From VXYL01 sp965243175 (GTDB lineage Bacteria > Pseudomonadota > Gammaproteobacteria > Pseudomonadales > Azotimanducaceae), in NCBI GenBank assembly GCA_965243175.1, contig OZ251532.1:2418001-2482000 (forward strand): DNA of 64,000 nucleotides. Direction: 5' to 3'. Every line of letters starts with the position of its first letter. Position 1 is the stretch's first letter. Made by a program: the position numbers and the translations under genes. Shown here in pieces: positions 17,901 through 25,848 of this stretch. Below the pieces are notes generated by a model. It saw only the letters and a program-made list of their open reading frames with translations, did no database searches and was not told the origin of the DNA.

Positions 17901-18014
17901 GCGGCGGCTCTCGATCTGCCGATTGGTGGGCTGCCGGTTGTCGTCGAGCTCCCAATGCCTGCCGGGGTACTCGTAGGGCGAGTTGAGGATGGGCTGCTCG
18001 AAGAAGCTGGGCAT
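14907..18014 (-). CDS. Type III-like restriction helicase-endonuclease (Res)
   Basis: A 1035-residue superfamily 2 helicase fused to a nuclease. Helicase motifs in order are KLATGAGKTTVMAML (Walker A near residue 175), FLVVAPGLTIRDRL, the DEGH box in NDEGHHCYA, VIDLSATPFF, SMLTEGWDANTVTHVLGVRA and QVVGRALRR. The C-terminal nuclease shows IPDFIVLLDDG followed by LVVEVKGYRG, a PD...ExK site. It would pump along DNA and cut when it meets unmodified sites with Mod. I chose the ATG at 18014 (MPSFFEQPILNSPYEYPG) over 18083 because the related start begins there. Here res is transcribed before mod with two other genes between them, the reverse of the usual mod-res order. It follows the AAA gene by 79 bp. 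Confidence 0.88.
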   Translation of the reverse strand: MPSFFEQPILNSPYEYPGRHWELDDNRQPTNRQIESRRDASFIAAVPKPRKRRRGQRQLDLDAEAAAVNTANQQYERADAINGVRRQVDAWRKLPEAQWRVTAETARLLKHWRHHEFSAIRPFFCQLEAAEVAIWLTEVAPRAGREAAGFLERLQDVNEQANPGLSRLALKLATGAGKTTVMAMLIAWQTVNAVRHPTSPRFSRGFLVVAPGLTIRDRLRVLNPNDPDAYYASRELVPPDMLPDLGRAKIVITNYHAFMRRERMQLSRGTRRLLQGHGEPLSTTETDGQMLQRVCPELMGMKNVLVFNDEGHHCYASKPDESEEGTFKGDERKEAEKNQEAARVWLRGLQAVQSKLGISRVIDLSATPFFLRGSGYAEGTLFPWTMSDFSLMDAIECGIVKLPRVPVADNLPATDTLVFRNLWEHIGKRMARTRDALTLPNELRTALDALYGHYEKTFDEWRKADIEAPPCFIVVCNNQTTSKLLYDYIAGAQIENEAGETTVRNGHLPLFRNFDEQRKPLARPNTLLIDSERLESGEALDGNFRAMAADEIERFRREIVERTGDRGKAETLSDQDLLREVMNTVGKPQRLGESIRCVVSVSMLTEGWDANTVTHVLGVRAFGTQLLCEQVVGRALRRQSYDLNEQGLFNVEYADVLGIPFDFTAKPVVAKAQPPRRTVHVHAVRPERDACEIRFPRVAGYRTELPEERITARFTEDSTLRLTPELVGPSNVRNEGIVGEGVDLDLKHLRSLRTNTVAFHLARRLLETKWRTPDDGPKQHLFGQLKRIAKQWLEAHLVCDGETYPAQIRYPELEETACERIAAAIVPCDGGEKRITAILDPHHPTGSTANVNFNTSSNKTLHQTSFRRSHVNWAVCDSDWEAVFCALVDSHSRVRAYAKNHGLGLEVPYRMGSTSRIYIPDFIVLLDDGHGEDDLLHLVVEVKGYRGEDAKDKKLTMETRWLPAVNRLEDYGRWAFAELKDVHTMRTDFKAALSADFESVVTPLLSKEAAAADWLAKAGGTAPDLEHVPRRRSAP

Positions 18015-18093
18015 GGCCGGCGTGGAAGCGAAGATGGGGCATTGTAAACCGCCTTCGCTCGCGCCATCCGCAACGAATGCCAAGGGCGTGGCT

Positions 18094-19680
18094 TCACATG
18101 CCCCAGACGTGAACGGTGCCGCTGGCGGTCGATCTCGTTTCGTGGAACACCTTCTCGTGCCAGCTCTTGGCTGCGTCGCGGTCGAAGATCACCAGATGGC
18201 CGGACTTGGCGGCGCTGCGGTCCATGTAGCCGGCGGTCTGCTCCAAGCCTTGGGCGATGGTGCTCTCCAAGCCCTTGTGCAGGATCTTGCACTCGACCAC
18301 GGTTCTGTCCTGTTCGTCGGATGCGCCTTTGCGCGGCCACAGGATCAGGAGATCCGTGCGCCCGCGCCCCAAGCCGTACTCCCGCTCGATGCGCCCGCCG
18401 CCGTTGACGATGCGTTGCAGGAACGCCTGCAGGAGGAGCTGCGGCCCGGCCTCTCGATAGGAGCAGCGCTCCACCCAGTGTTCCGAGTGCTCGCGGAAGA
18501 AGGCTTGGAAGGCGGCGAGCAGCTTGATCACATCGAGGCTGCCATCGGCGCCCATGTACCGGGCGGCATCCTCGACGAGACCTTCCTGGGCGGCGGCGGT
18601 GAGCTCCCGCGGCACCACTTCGGCGTAGACGGGGTTGGCGATGCGCAGGGGCGGGTCTTTGGCGACTAGGCCGAGATCCCGCACGTATTCAAGATCCCTC
18701 GCGCAGAACTCGCGTTCGTCGCCGCCGCTGAGCAGAGGTGCCACCACCCGGCGCACCCGTTCCTCCTGCAGCTTGTCCGCCAGCTGGTCCAAGTGGGTCT
18801 CTCGCCGCAGGATGAGCTGCTCCTGGGCTTCGAGAATGTCGTTGCGGGTGATCGACGGGGCGTTCCCGGAGACGGGGCGGTGCGCGCAGGCTTCGTCCGC
18901 CAGCGCGTTCACCAGCCAAGGCTGCCCTTGGGTCCGCTCCCAGACCGTTTGCTGGGCCTCCGGCGTGAACGCCTGGCCGGTCTCTTCGGCGTGCTGCTTC
19001 AAGAGCGCCTTCGTTTCCGCCTCGGAGAAGTCCCCCAAGCGCAGGGACTTCGCCTTGACGTTGAACGCGCTGCCGCCAGCGATGATGGCCTGCTCGGCGG
19101 TGGAGCGAATGCGGTAGTCGCGCACGTCGCGGACGCCGCACAGCACGACGCTTTGCGGAAACCCCGCCGGGCGCCGGTCGTAGCCGGCGCGGAGCTGCCG
19201 CAGCACGGCCAGCAGCGTGTCGCCCACGAGCGCGTCGATTTCGTCGAGGAGCAGCACGATGGGCGCTTCGTCCGCCTCCGCCCAACGCGCCAACGCCTCG
19301 CCCAAAGCCGCGCCAGGCCCGTACTTCGCCAGAACCCCCGGCCACATCCCATCCAGCAGTTCGTCCTTGAGGGTGGCTCGGGCGCGGGAGGCCAACTCGC
19401 CGAGAATGGCGCGCATGGCCGCCTCCACGTTCTCCCGCATGGCCTGGGCGCCTTCCACGTTGGCGTACACGCACCGAAAGCGCCCTTCCGCCCCGCCGTT
19501 CAGCACATCGCGCAGCGCCAACAGCGCGGAGGTCTTGCCGGTCTGCCGCGGCGCATGGAGAACGAAGAACTTTTGCTGCCGAATCAGAGTGATCAGCGCC
19601 GGCAAGTCGAACCGGCGCAACGGCGGTATGCAGTAGTGGATGTCCGGCTTGACCGGGCCGGCGGTGTTGAAAAAGCGCAT
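18094..19680 (-). CDS. AAA ATPase with C-terminal PD-(D/E)XK domain
   Basis: A 528-residue protein starting MRFFNTAGPVKPDIHYCIPP, typical of a large family of predicted ATP-binding proteins. Walker A is APRQTGKTS (43-51) and Walker B is VLLLDEIDALV (about 147-157), with SVVLCGVRDVRDYRIR after it. A winged-helix-like middle follows. The C-terminus has GRTDLLILW and VVECKI (Asp443, Glu463, Lys465), a PD-(D/E)XK nuclease-like site, then GLEQTAGYMDR. The family is often found in accessory DNA near defence genes, with unknown function. It is the first gene of the minus-strand run leading to res; the 79-bp gap leaves open whether it is in the same transcript. Confidence 0.75.
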   Translation of the reverse strand: MRFFNTAGPVKPDIHYCIPPLRRFDLPALITLIRQQKFFVLHAPRQTGKTSALLALRDVLNGGAEGRFRCVYANVEGAQAMRENVEAAMRAILGELASRARATLKDELLDGMWPGVLAKYGPGAALGEALARWAEADEAPIVLLLDEIDALVGDTLLAVLRQLRAGYDRRPAGFPQSVVLCGVRDVRDYRIRSTAEQAIIAGGSAFNVKAKSLRLGDFSEAETKALLKQHAEETGQAFTPEAQQTVWERTQGQPWLVNALADEACAHRPVSGNAPSITRNDILEAQEQLILRRETHLDQLADKLQEERVRRVVAPLLSGGDEREFCARDLEYVRDLGLVAKDPPLRIANPVYAEVVPRELTAAAQEGLVEDAARYMGADGSLDVIKLLAAFQAFFREHSEHWVERCSYREAGPQLLLQAFLQRIVNGGGRIEREYGLGRGRTDLLILWPRKGASDEQDRTVVECKILHKGLESTIAQGLEQTAGYMDRSAAKSGHLVIFDRDAAKSWHEKVFHETRSTASGTVHVWGM

Positions 19681-19747
19681 GGAAGCAGTATGCCAGCTTC
19701 CCCCATTCTCTAGTGACGTAGCTGGCGCAAGGAACGGAGAGTGCGCC

Positions 19748-20530
19748 TCAGCGGCCCTTCCAGACGGGTTCGCGCTTCTCGGCGAAGGCGCGGGCGCCTT
19801 CGCGCTGGTCTTCGCTGTCGTAGAGCCGGTCCACGGTCGGCAGTTGCCGCTTGCCGATGCGGCTCAGCGCGTCTTGGGCGCGCAGATTCTCGGCTTCGCG
19901 CACGGCCTCCTTGACGGCGGCGAACACCAGCGGCGGGCCGCTTGCCAGCGAGCGCGCCAGTTCCCAGGCCCGCGGCAGCAGGTCGTCGGCGGACACGACT
20001 TCGTTGACGACGCCCCAGCGCTGCGCTTCGGCGGCGTCGAGCCAGCGTCCGGTGAGCAGCAGTTCCATTGCGACGTGGTACGGCATGCGTTTCGGCAGCT
20101 TCACGGACGCGGCGTCCGCCAGCGTGCCGGCGCGGATCTCCGGCAGCGCGAAGGACGCCTCGGCGGAGGCGAGAATCAGGTCGCAGGAGAGCGCGAGTTC
20201 CCAGCCGCCGCCCACCGCCATGCCGTTCACGGCGGCGATCAGCGGCTTGTTCATGTCCGGCAGTTCCTGGATGCCGCCGAAGCCGCCAACGCCGTAGTCG
20301 CCGTCCACGGCATCGCCGGAAGCGGCGGCCTTGAGATCCCAGCCGGCGCAGAAGAAGCGGCAGCCAGCGCCGGTGACGATGGCCACGCGCAGGTCGGGGT
20401 CGTCGCGGAACGCCTTGAAGGTCGCCCCCATCGCTCGGCTGGTCGCCAAGTCGATGGCGTTGGCCTTGGGGCGGTCCAGCGTCACTTCCAGAACGCCGTC
20501 TTCGCGGCGGGTGCGGATGGCGTCGGTCAT
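19748..20530 (-). CDS. caiD: Carnitinyl-CoA dehydratase-like enoyl-CoA hydratase
   Basis: A 260-residue crotonase-fold enzyme strongly resembling CaiD, which interconverts carnitinyl-CoA and crotonobetainyl-CoA. Shared landmarks are EVTLDRPKANAID, FRDDPDLRVAIVTGAG, FFCAGWDLKAAASG, GGFGGIQELP, the oxyanion segment AAVNGMAVGGGWELAL, and the ending AFAEKREPVWKGR, nearly identical to the CaiD terminus. Active-site Glu is seen in SFALPEIRAGTLAD. It is the last gene of the carnitine/efflux run and its ATG overlaps the ligase stop by 4 bp. Some relatives act on other enoyl-CoAs, but the carnitine genes upstream support this call. Confidence 0.8.
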   Translation of the reverse strand: MTDAIRTRREDGVLEVTLDRPKANAIDLATSRAMGATFKAFRDDPDLRVAIVTGAGCRFFCAGWDLKAAASGDAVDGDYGVGGFGGIQELPDMNKPLIAAVNGMAVGGGWELALSCDLILASAEASFALPEIRAGTLADAASVKLPKRMPYHVAMELLLTGRWLDAAEAQRWGVVNEVVSADDLLPRAWELARSLASGPPLVFAAVKEAVREAENLRAQDALSRIGKRQLPTVDRLYDSEDQREGARAFAEKREPVWKGR

Positions 20531-22617
20531 GCGGGTTCCCGGCTGTAGAGCAGCGCGTCGAGGGCAATCGCGCCCTGTCCTTCGGCCGCCACCGCCAACG
20601 GATTGACGTCCAGTTCTTCGAGCGTGGCGCGACTGGCGGCGGCGAAACGGGCGATGGCGAGTACCGTATCGACCGCGGCTTCGACGTCCGCCTTCGGAGA
20701 ACCGCGATGGCCTTCCAGCAGAGCGCTGCCGCGCAGTCCGCCGAGCGCTTCGCGGACGTCGTCCGCGGTGGTCGGCAGCAGCAGCGTCTCGGTATCCGCC
20801 AGCAACTCCACGAGCGTGCCGCCGATGCCGACGGTGAGCAGCAGCCCGAGCGTCGGATCGCGCTGCACGCCGACGATCAGCTCGGCGACGAAGCCGCCCT
20901 CGAAACGCTCGACCAGCACGCTGTCGCCAATGGCAAGCAGTTCCCGTGCGGCGGCTTCGACCTCGGCCTCTTCGCGCAGACCGAGCCGTACGGCGTTCCG
21001 TTCGCTCTTGTGGGCGATGCCAAGCGCCTTCACGGCCACGCTCGCATTGAGGGAATCGGCGATGGCCAGCGCCTCTTCGACGGAATGCGCTACGCCGCCG
21101 GCCGGCACCGCCACACCGTGTTCCGCAAGCCGCGCCTTGGCTTGCGCTTCGTCGACCAAGATTGGCGCGTCCTCGACTGCTTGCGCGGAAAGAACCGGTG
21201 CCGCCGGCGCCGTTCGCCAAGCGCAACCGATCTCCGCGGCGTTGGCTACCGCCGCCAGCGCTTCCCGCAGACCGGCCAGCGGCACGAGGCCGTGCTCGAT
21301 CATCCACTCGGCACGTTCCTCCGGCAGGTTCTCGGCGAGGGTCGCCACCACCAACCCCTCGGCATCCGCAGCCGAGCGTTCGAAGGCCGCGAGCGTGGTC
21401 TGCCACTCGGCGTCGTCGCAGCGGTCGCTGCGCGGAAAGTCGAGCATCAGCAGCGCCGCGTCGAAGGCACCCGGGGCAATGAACGAGCGGAACGTGGCGT
21501 GCAGCGCATCGGGATCGCCCCAAGCGAAGGTGTGGTAGTCGAGGGGATTGGCGACCGCCACCAGCGGATGCACCGCGTCGGCTACGGCGTCGGCATGGCC
21601 CGGAGTCAAGGGCGGCAGTTCCACGCCCGCTTCCTGTGCGGCATCGGCGACCAGCGCGGCTTCGCCGCCGGAGCAGCACATCGCGCCGAGCCGTGCGCCG
21701 GCCAGTGCGCCGTGAACATGCAGCAGCTTCAGCGTCTCCAGAAACTCCGCCATGCCCTCCGCCCTGGCGAAGCCGAGTCGCCGCAGCAGCGCGTTGGCGC
21801 CGGCGTCCGAGCCGGCGATGGACGCGGTGTGGCTGAGCGCCGCGGCCTGCGCGAGGCGCGAACGCCCGGCTTTCAGAACGACCACCGGCGTTCGCCGTTC
21901 CTTGGCCTTTCGCGCCAGCGCCTCCAATCCGGGCACCGAGTCGAAGCCTTCGATGTGCAACCCCAACGCGCTCACCCGCTCGTCGTCGAGCAGCGCCGCG
22001 CCGAGGGCCGAGACGCCGATCTGCGCTTGGTTGCCAGCGGTAGCGATATAGGCCAAAGGTATGCCACGGCGCTGCATCGTCATGCTGATGGCGATGTTGG
22101 AGGACTGCGTGACGATGGCGACGCCGCACGCTTCTGCGCCGAGTCGTCGCCCGCCGTGCTGGTCGGGCCACAGCGGCGCGCCGTCGAGAAAGTTGACGAA
22201 GCCGTAGCAGTTCGGGCCGATGATCGGCATGGGCCCGGCGGCGTCCAGCAGCGCGTCCTGCAACGCCTCGCCGCCTTCGGCCTCGCTGAATCCCGAGGCG
22301 TAGCACACCGCGCCGCCAGCGCCGATGCGGGCGAGCGCCGCCACGGCCTTGATGGTGGCGCGTCGGTTGACGCCGATGAACGCGGCATCGGGTGCGCTTG
22401 GTAGATCGTCCAGAGTCGCCACGGCGCGATGCCCGGCGACCATTGACCGCCGCGGATGGACCGGCCAGATTTCGCCCTCGAAGCCGAGCCGCTCGCACTG
22501 CTCCGCGACGCGCTCCGCCGCTTGACCGCCGACCACGGCGATGCTGCGCGGACGCAACATGCGGGCCAACGCCGCTGGCGACTCTTCTTCAAGCTCGGAC
22601 GCGAGATCGAAGTCCAT
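20527..22617 (-). CDS. NDP-forming acyl-CoA synthetase (CoA-binding plus ATP-grasp)
   Basis: A 696-residue single-chain acyl-CoA synthetase of the acetate-CoA ligase (ADP-forming) type. The N-terminus is a CoA-binding Rossmann domain (LRPRSIAVVGGQ, AAFIGVNRRATIKAV, GGAVCYASGFSE, MPIIGPNCYGF). Succinyl-CoA-ligase-like middle domains have IVTQSSNIAISM and LPPLTPGHADAVA. The ATP-grasp C-terminus has ILVDEAQAKARLAEHGVAVP, VAVKALGIAHKSE and VELIVGVQRDPTLG. It overlaps the CaiD-like gene by 4 bp and lies 45 bp after the RND gene. With CaiD it may charge carnitine or a betaine with CoA, but that substrate is inferred from context. Confidence 0.8.
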   Translation of the reverse strand: MDFDLASELEEESPAALARMLRPRSIAVVGGQAAERVAEQCERLGFEGEIWPVHPRRSMVAGHRAVATLDDLPSAPDAAFIGVNRRATIKAVAALARIGAGGAVCYASGFSEAEGGEALQDALLDAAGPMPIIGPNCYGFVNFLDGAPLWPDQHGGRRLGAEACGVAIVTQSSNIAISMTMQRRGIPLAYIATAGNQAQIGVSALGAALLDDERVSALGLHIEGFDSVPGLEALARKAKERRTPVVVLKAGRSRLAQAAALSHTASIAGSDAGANALLRRLGFARAEGMAEFLETLKLLHVHGALAGARLGAMCCSGGEAALVADAAQEAGVELPPLTPGHADAVADAVHPLVAVANPLDYHTFAWGDPDALHATFRSFIAPGAFDAALLMLDFPRSDRCDDAEWQTTLAAFERSAADAEGLVVATLAENLPEERAEWMIEHGLVPLAGLREALAAVANAAEIGCAWRTAPAAPVLSAQAVEDAPILVDEAQAKARLAEHGVAVPAGGVAHSVEEALAIADSLNASVAVKALGIAHKSERNAVRLGLREEAEVEAAARELLAIGDSVLVERFEGGFVAELIVGVQRDPTLGLLLTVGIGGTLVELLADTETLLLPTTADDVREALGGLRGSALLEGHRGSPKADVEAAVDTVLAIARFAAASRATLEELDVNPLAVAAEGQGAIALDALLYSREPA

Positions 22618-22662
22618 GTCGCCGTCCGCTCGTTGGCACCGCGCCGAGTATAGGTTGCGGGA

Positions 22663-25600
22663 CTACGGCTGCGGATCGCGCTCGGCCAGCCCGGAGCGCA
22701 GCGCGTGGCGTTGCCAGAGGAAGAACAGCGCTGGAATCACCGCCAGGGCCAGCAGCGCGGCGCCGACGATGCCGCCGAACATCGGTGCGGCGATGCGCTG
22801 CATCACTTCCGAGCCAGCGCCTTCGCCGAGCATGATGGGGGAGAGGCCGGCGACCAGCGTCGCCACGGTCATGGCGATTGGCCGGACGCGCAGACCGGCG
22901 CCTTCCAGCACGGCTTCGCGGAGGTCGTTCTCGTCCAGCGCGCCTTGGCGTTGCCGCGCCGCCTTCTCGCGGTCCGCAAGCGCGAGGCTCAGATAGGTCA
23001 CCATCACCACGCCGAGTTCCACGGCCACTCCGGCCAGCGCGATGAAGCCCACCGCCACGGCCACCGAGAGGTCGTAGTCGAGGAAGTGCAGCGTCCAGAT
23101 GCCGACCGCCAGGGCGAGGGGCAGGGCGCCGAGCACCATCGCCACGGCGCTGAACTGGCGCAGCGCCAGGTACAGCAGCGCGACGATCACCAGCAGCACC
23201 AGCGGGCCGACCACGGCGAGGCGTTGCTGGGCGCGCAGCAGGTATTCGTACTGGCCGGCCCAGGTCACGGAATAGCCCTGCGGCAGGCGCACGTTCTCCG
23301 CCACCGCCTCCTGCGCGGCGACGACGTAGCTGCCGAGGTCCCAGGAATCGTCGATGTCCACGTAGATCCAGCCGCTTGGGCGGCCGTTCTCGGTCTTGAC
23401 CACCGGCGGGCCGTTGGTGACGCGCACGGTGGCGATGTCCGCCAAGGCGATGCGGGCGCCGCTCCGGGTGATCACCGGCAGGAGCCGCAGCCGCTCCAAC
23501 GAGTCGCGCACGCGCAGCGGATAGCGCACGTTCACCGGATAGCGGGCGAGGCCCTCGACGGTGCGCGTCACGTCCACGCCGCCGACCGATGCGCGCACGA
23601 CGTCCTGCACGTCGGCGACGTTGAGGCCGTAGCGGGCGGCGCTGCGGCGATCCACGTCCACTTCGATGTAGCGGCCGCTGGCGACCCGTTCGACGTAGGC
23701 GGAGGCCGTGCCCGGCACGTTGTGCAGCACCGCTTCGATGTCCTCGCCGACACGTTCCACCACGGCCAGATCAGGCCCGGTCACCTTCACGCCCACCGGC
23801 GTCTTGATGCCGGTGGCGAGCATGTCGATGCGCGTCTTGATGGGCATCGTCCAGGCGTTGGCGAGACCCGGCACGCGCACCCGACGATCCAGTTCGTCGC
23901 GGATGCCGGCGAGCGTCATGCCGTCGCGCCACTCGGCTTCCGGCTTCAGCTGGATGACCGTCTCGATCATCGTCAGCGGCGCCGGGTCGGTGGCCGTCTC
24001 GGCGCGCCCGGCCTTGCCGAAGACCCGCGCTACCTCCGGCACGGAACGGATCAAGCGGTCGGTCTGCTGCACCAGTTCGCGCGCCTTGTCGATGGAGATG
24101 CTCGGGTGCGTCGTCGGCATGTACATCAGATCGCCTTCGTTGAGCGGCGGCATGAACTCCGAGCCGAGGCGCAGCGCTGGCCAGATCGAGGATGCAAGCA
24201 CGGCCAGTGCGCCGAAGACCACCAACCAAGGCCGTCGCAACAGAAAGGCGAGCAGCGGCCGGTAGCCGGTGGCCAGCAGCCGTTCGACGCGATTGACGGC
24301 GCGACCGCCCTTGGCGATGCGGCCGCGCAGGCAGTAGATCATCAGCACCGGCACCAGCGTGATGGCGAGAATGGCGGCGGCGCCCATGGCGTAGGTCTTG
24401 GTGAAGGCGAGGGGCGCGAACAGGCGGCCCTCCTGGGCTTCGAGCGCGAACACCGGCAGGAAGCTCAAGGTCACCACTAGCAGCGAATAGAACACCGGCG
24501 TACCGACTTCCGCGGCGGCCTCGGTCAGCACGCGGTCGCCGTCCCCTTGGTTGGCCACGGCGCCTTCCGCAGCCGCGTCCGCGAGCCGCCGATGGCCGTT
24601 CTCCAGCATCACGATGGCGCCGTCCACCATGGCGCCGATGGCGATGGCGATGCCGCCGAGGGACATGATGTTGGCGTTGATGCCTTGTAGGCGCATGAGG
24701 GCGAACGCGCCGAGAATGGCCACCGGCAGGCTCAGCACCACCACCAGCGACGAGCGCAGGTGGAACAGGAACAGCGCGCAGACGAGCGCGACGATGGCGA
24801 ACTCCTCGACCAGCGTGTCGCGCAGCGTGGCGACGGCGCGGCCGATCAGCGCCGAGCGGTCGTACACCGTCACCACTTCCACGCCCTCCGGCAGACCGCC
24901 GCGCAGTTCCGCGAGGCGCTCCTTCACTCCGGCGATGGTGGTCAAGGCGTTGGCACCGCTGCGCATGACGACGATGCCGCCCACCACTTCGCCCTCGCCG
25001 TCGAGTTCGGCGACGCTGCGCCGCATGGCCGGGCCGGAACGCAGTTCCGCGACATCGCCGAGCAGCGTCGGAACGCCGTTCTCGTTCACTTTCAGAGGGA
25101 TGGCTGCTAGGTCCTCGAGGCCCTCGAGATAGCCGGTGAGCCGGACGACGTACTCCGCCTCCGCCATCTCCACCACGGAAGCGCCCGCCTCCTGGTTGCC
25201 GCGCTCGATGGCGCGCCGCACGTCCGCCAAGGCGATGCCGAAGGCGCTCAGCCGGTCCGCGTCCACCACCACCTGGTGCTGCCGCACCATGCCGCCCACG
25301 GTGGCCACCTCCGCCACCCCCGGCACCGTTTGCAACTCGTAGCGCAGGAACCAGTCCTGCAACGCCCGCAACTGCGCCAGGTCGTGCCCGCCGGAGCGAT
25401 CCACCAGCACGTACTCGTACACCCAGCCGACGCCGCTCGCATCCGGGCCGAGGCTCGGCTGCACCCCGGCAGGCAGCTGCGCGGCGGCCTGGTTCAGGTA
25501 TTCGAGCACCCGCGCGCGGGCCCAGTAGAGGTCCGTCTGGTCGTCGAAGATCACGTAGACGAACGAGTCGCCGAAGAACGAATAGCCGCGCACCGAGACC

Positions 25601-25836
25601 GCGCCCGGCACCGCCAGGAGCGCCGTCGAGAGGGGATAGGTGATCTGGTCTTCGACCACTTGCGGCGCCTGCCCCGGATAGGCGGTCTTGACGATCACCT
25701 GCACGTCGGAGAGGTCGGGCATGGCGTCCACCGGCGTTTCCAACGCCGCGTAGCCGCCCCAGACGATCACCCCGACGGTGGCGAGCAGCACCAGAGCGCG
25801 ATTGCCGGCGGCCCAGCGGACGATGCTGGCGATCAT
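22663..25836 (-). CDS. CusA/CzcA-type RND heavy-metal efflux pump
   Basis: A 1057-residue inner-membrane RND transporter of the metal-efflux branch, driven by the proton gradient. Recognisable parts are WGGYAALETPVDAMPDLSDV near the start, YVIFDDQTDLYWARARVLEY, the membrane segment SLGGIAIAIGAMVDGAIVML with its buried acids, VARVFGKAGRAETATDPAPL, RIDMLATGIKTPVGVKV and IALAGVAVELGVVM near the end. Similarity to CusA is closer than to AcrB. The Met in RIDML that binds Cu/Ag in CusA is kept, but the later segment LPVITRSGARIAL lacks the Met seen in E. coli CusA, so the metal may not be Cu(I). It follows the adaptor by 12 bp. Confidence 0.88.
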   Translation of the reverse strand: MIASIVRWAAGNRALVLLATVGVIVWGGYAALETPVDAMPDLSDVQVIVKTAYPGQAPQVVEDQITYPLSTALLAVPGAVSVRGYSFFGDSFVYVIFDDQTDLYWARARVLEYLNQAAAQLPAGVQPSLGPDASGVGWVYEYVLVDRSGGHDLAQLRALQDWFLRYELQTVPGVAEVATVGGMVRQHQVVVDADRLSAFGIALADVRRAIERGNQEAGASVVEMAEAEYVVRLTGYLEGLEDLAAIPLKVNENGVPTLLGDVAELRSGPAMRRSVAELDGEGEVVGGIVVMRSGANALTTIAGVKERLAELRGGLPEGVEVVTVYDRSALIGRAVATLRDTLVEEFAIVALVCALFLFHLRSSLVVVLSLPVAILGAFALMRLQGINANIMSLGGIAIAIGAMVDGAIVMLENGHRRLADAAAEGAVANQGDGDRVLTEAAAEVGTPVFYSLLVVTLSFLPVFALEAQEGRLFAPLAFTKTYAMGAAAILAITLVPVLMIYCLRGRIAKGGRAVNRVERLLATGYRPLLAFLLRRPWLVVFGALAVLASSIWPALRLGSEFMPPLNEGDLMYMPTTHPSISIDKARELVQQTDRLIRSVPEVARVFGKAGRAETATDPAPLTMIETVIQLKPEAEWRDGMTLAGIRDELDRRVRVPGLANAWTMPIKTRIDMLATGIKTPVGVKVTGPDLAVVERVGEDIEAVLHNVPGTASAYVERVASGRYIEVDVDRRSAARYGLNVADVQDVVRASVGGVDVTRTVEGLARYPVNVRYPLRVRDSLERLRLLPVITRSGARIALADIATVRVTNGPPVVKTENGRPSGWIYVDIDDSWDLGSYVVAAQEAVAENVRLPQGYSVTWAGQYEYLLRAQQRLAVVGPLVLLVIVALLYLALRQFSAVAMVLGALPLALAVGIWTLHFLDYDLSVAVAVGFIALAGVAVELGVVMVTYLSLALADREKAARQRQGALDENDLREAVLEGAGLRVRPIAMTVATLVAGLSPIMLGEGAGSEVMQRIAAPMFGGIVGAALLALAVIPALFFLWQRHALRSGLAERDPQP

Positions 25837-25848
25837 GGTTCCGGGAAC

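Noticed and set aside
15312..18047. Very long plus-strand open frame (911 codons) opposite the Res gene
   Set aside because: It is the antisense of Res, which shows full helicase and nuclease motifs. Low-stop GC-rich antisense frames are common here; no domain is visible in it.
19748..22498. 916-codon frame suggesting a ligase-hydratase fusion
   Set aside because: Upstream of 20530 this frame is an Arg-rich shadow; the real ligase is in another frame ending at 20527, so the two are separate genes with a 4-bp overlap.
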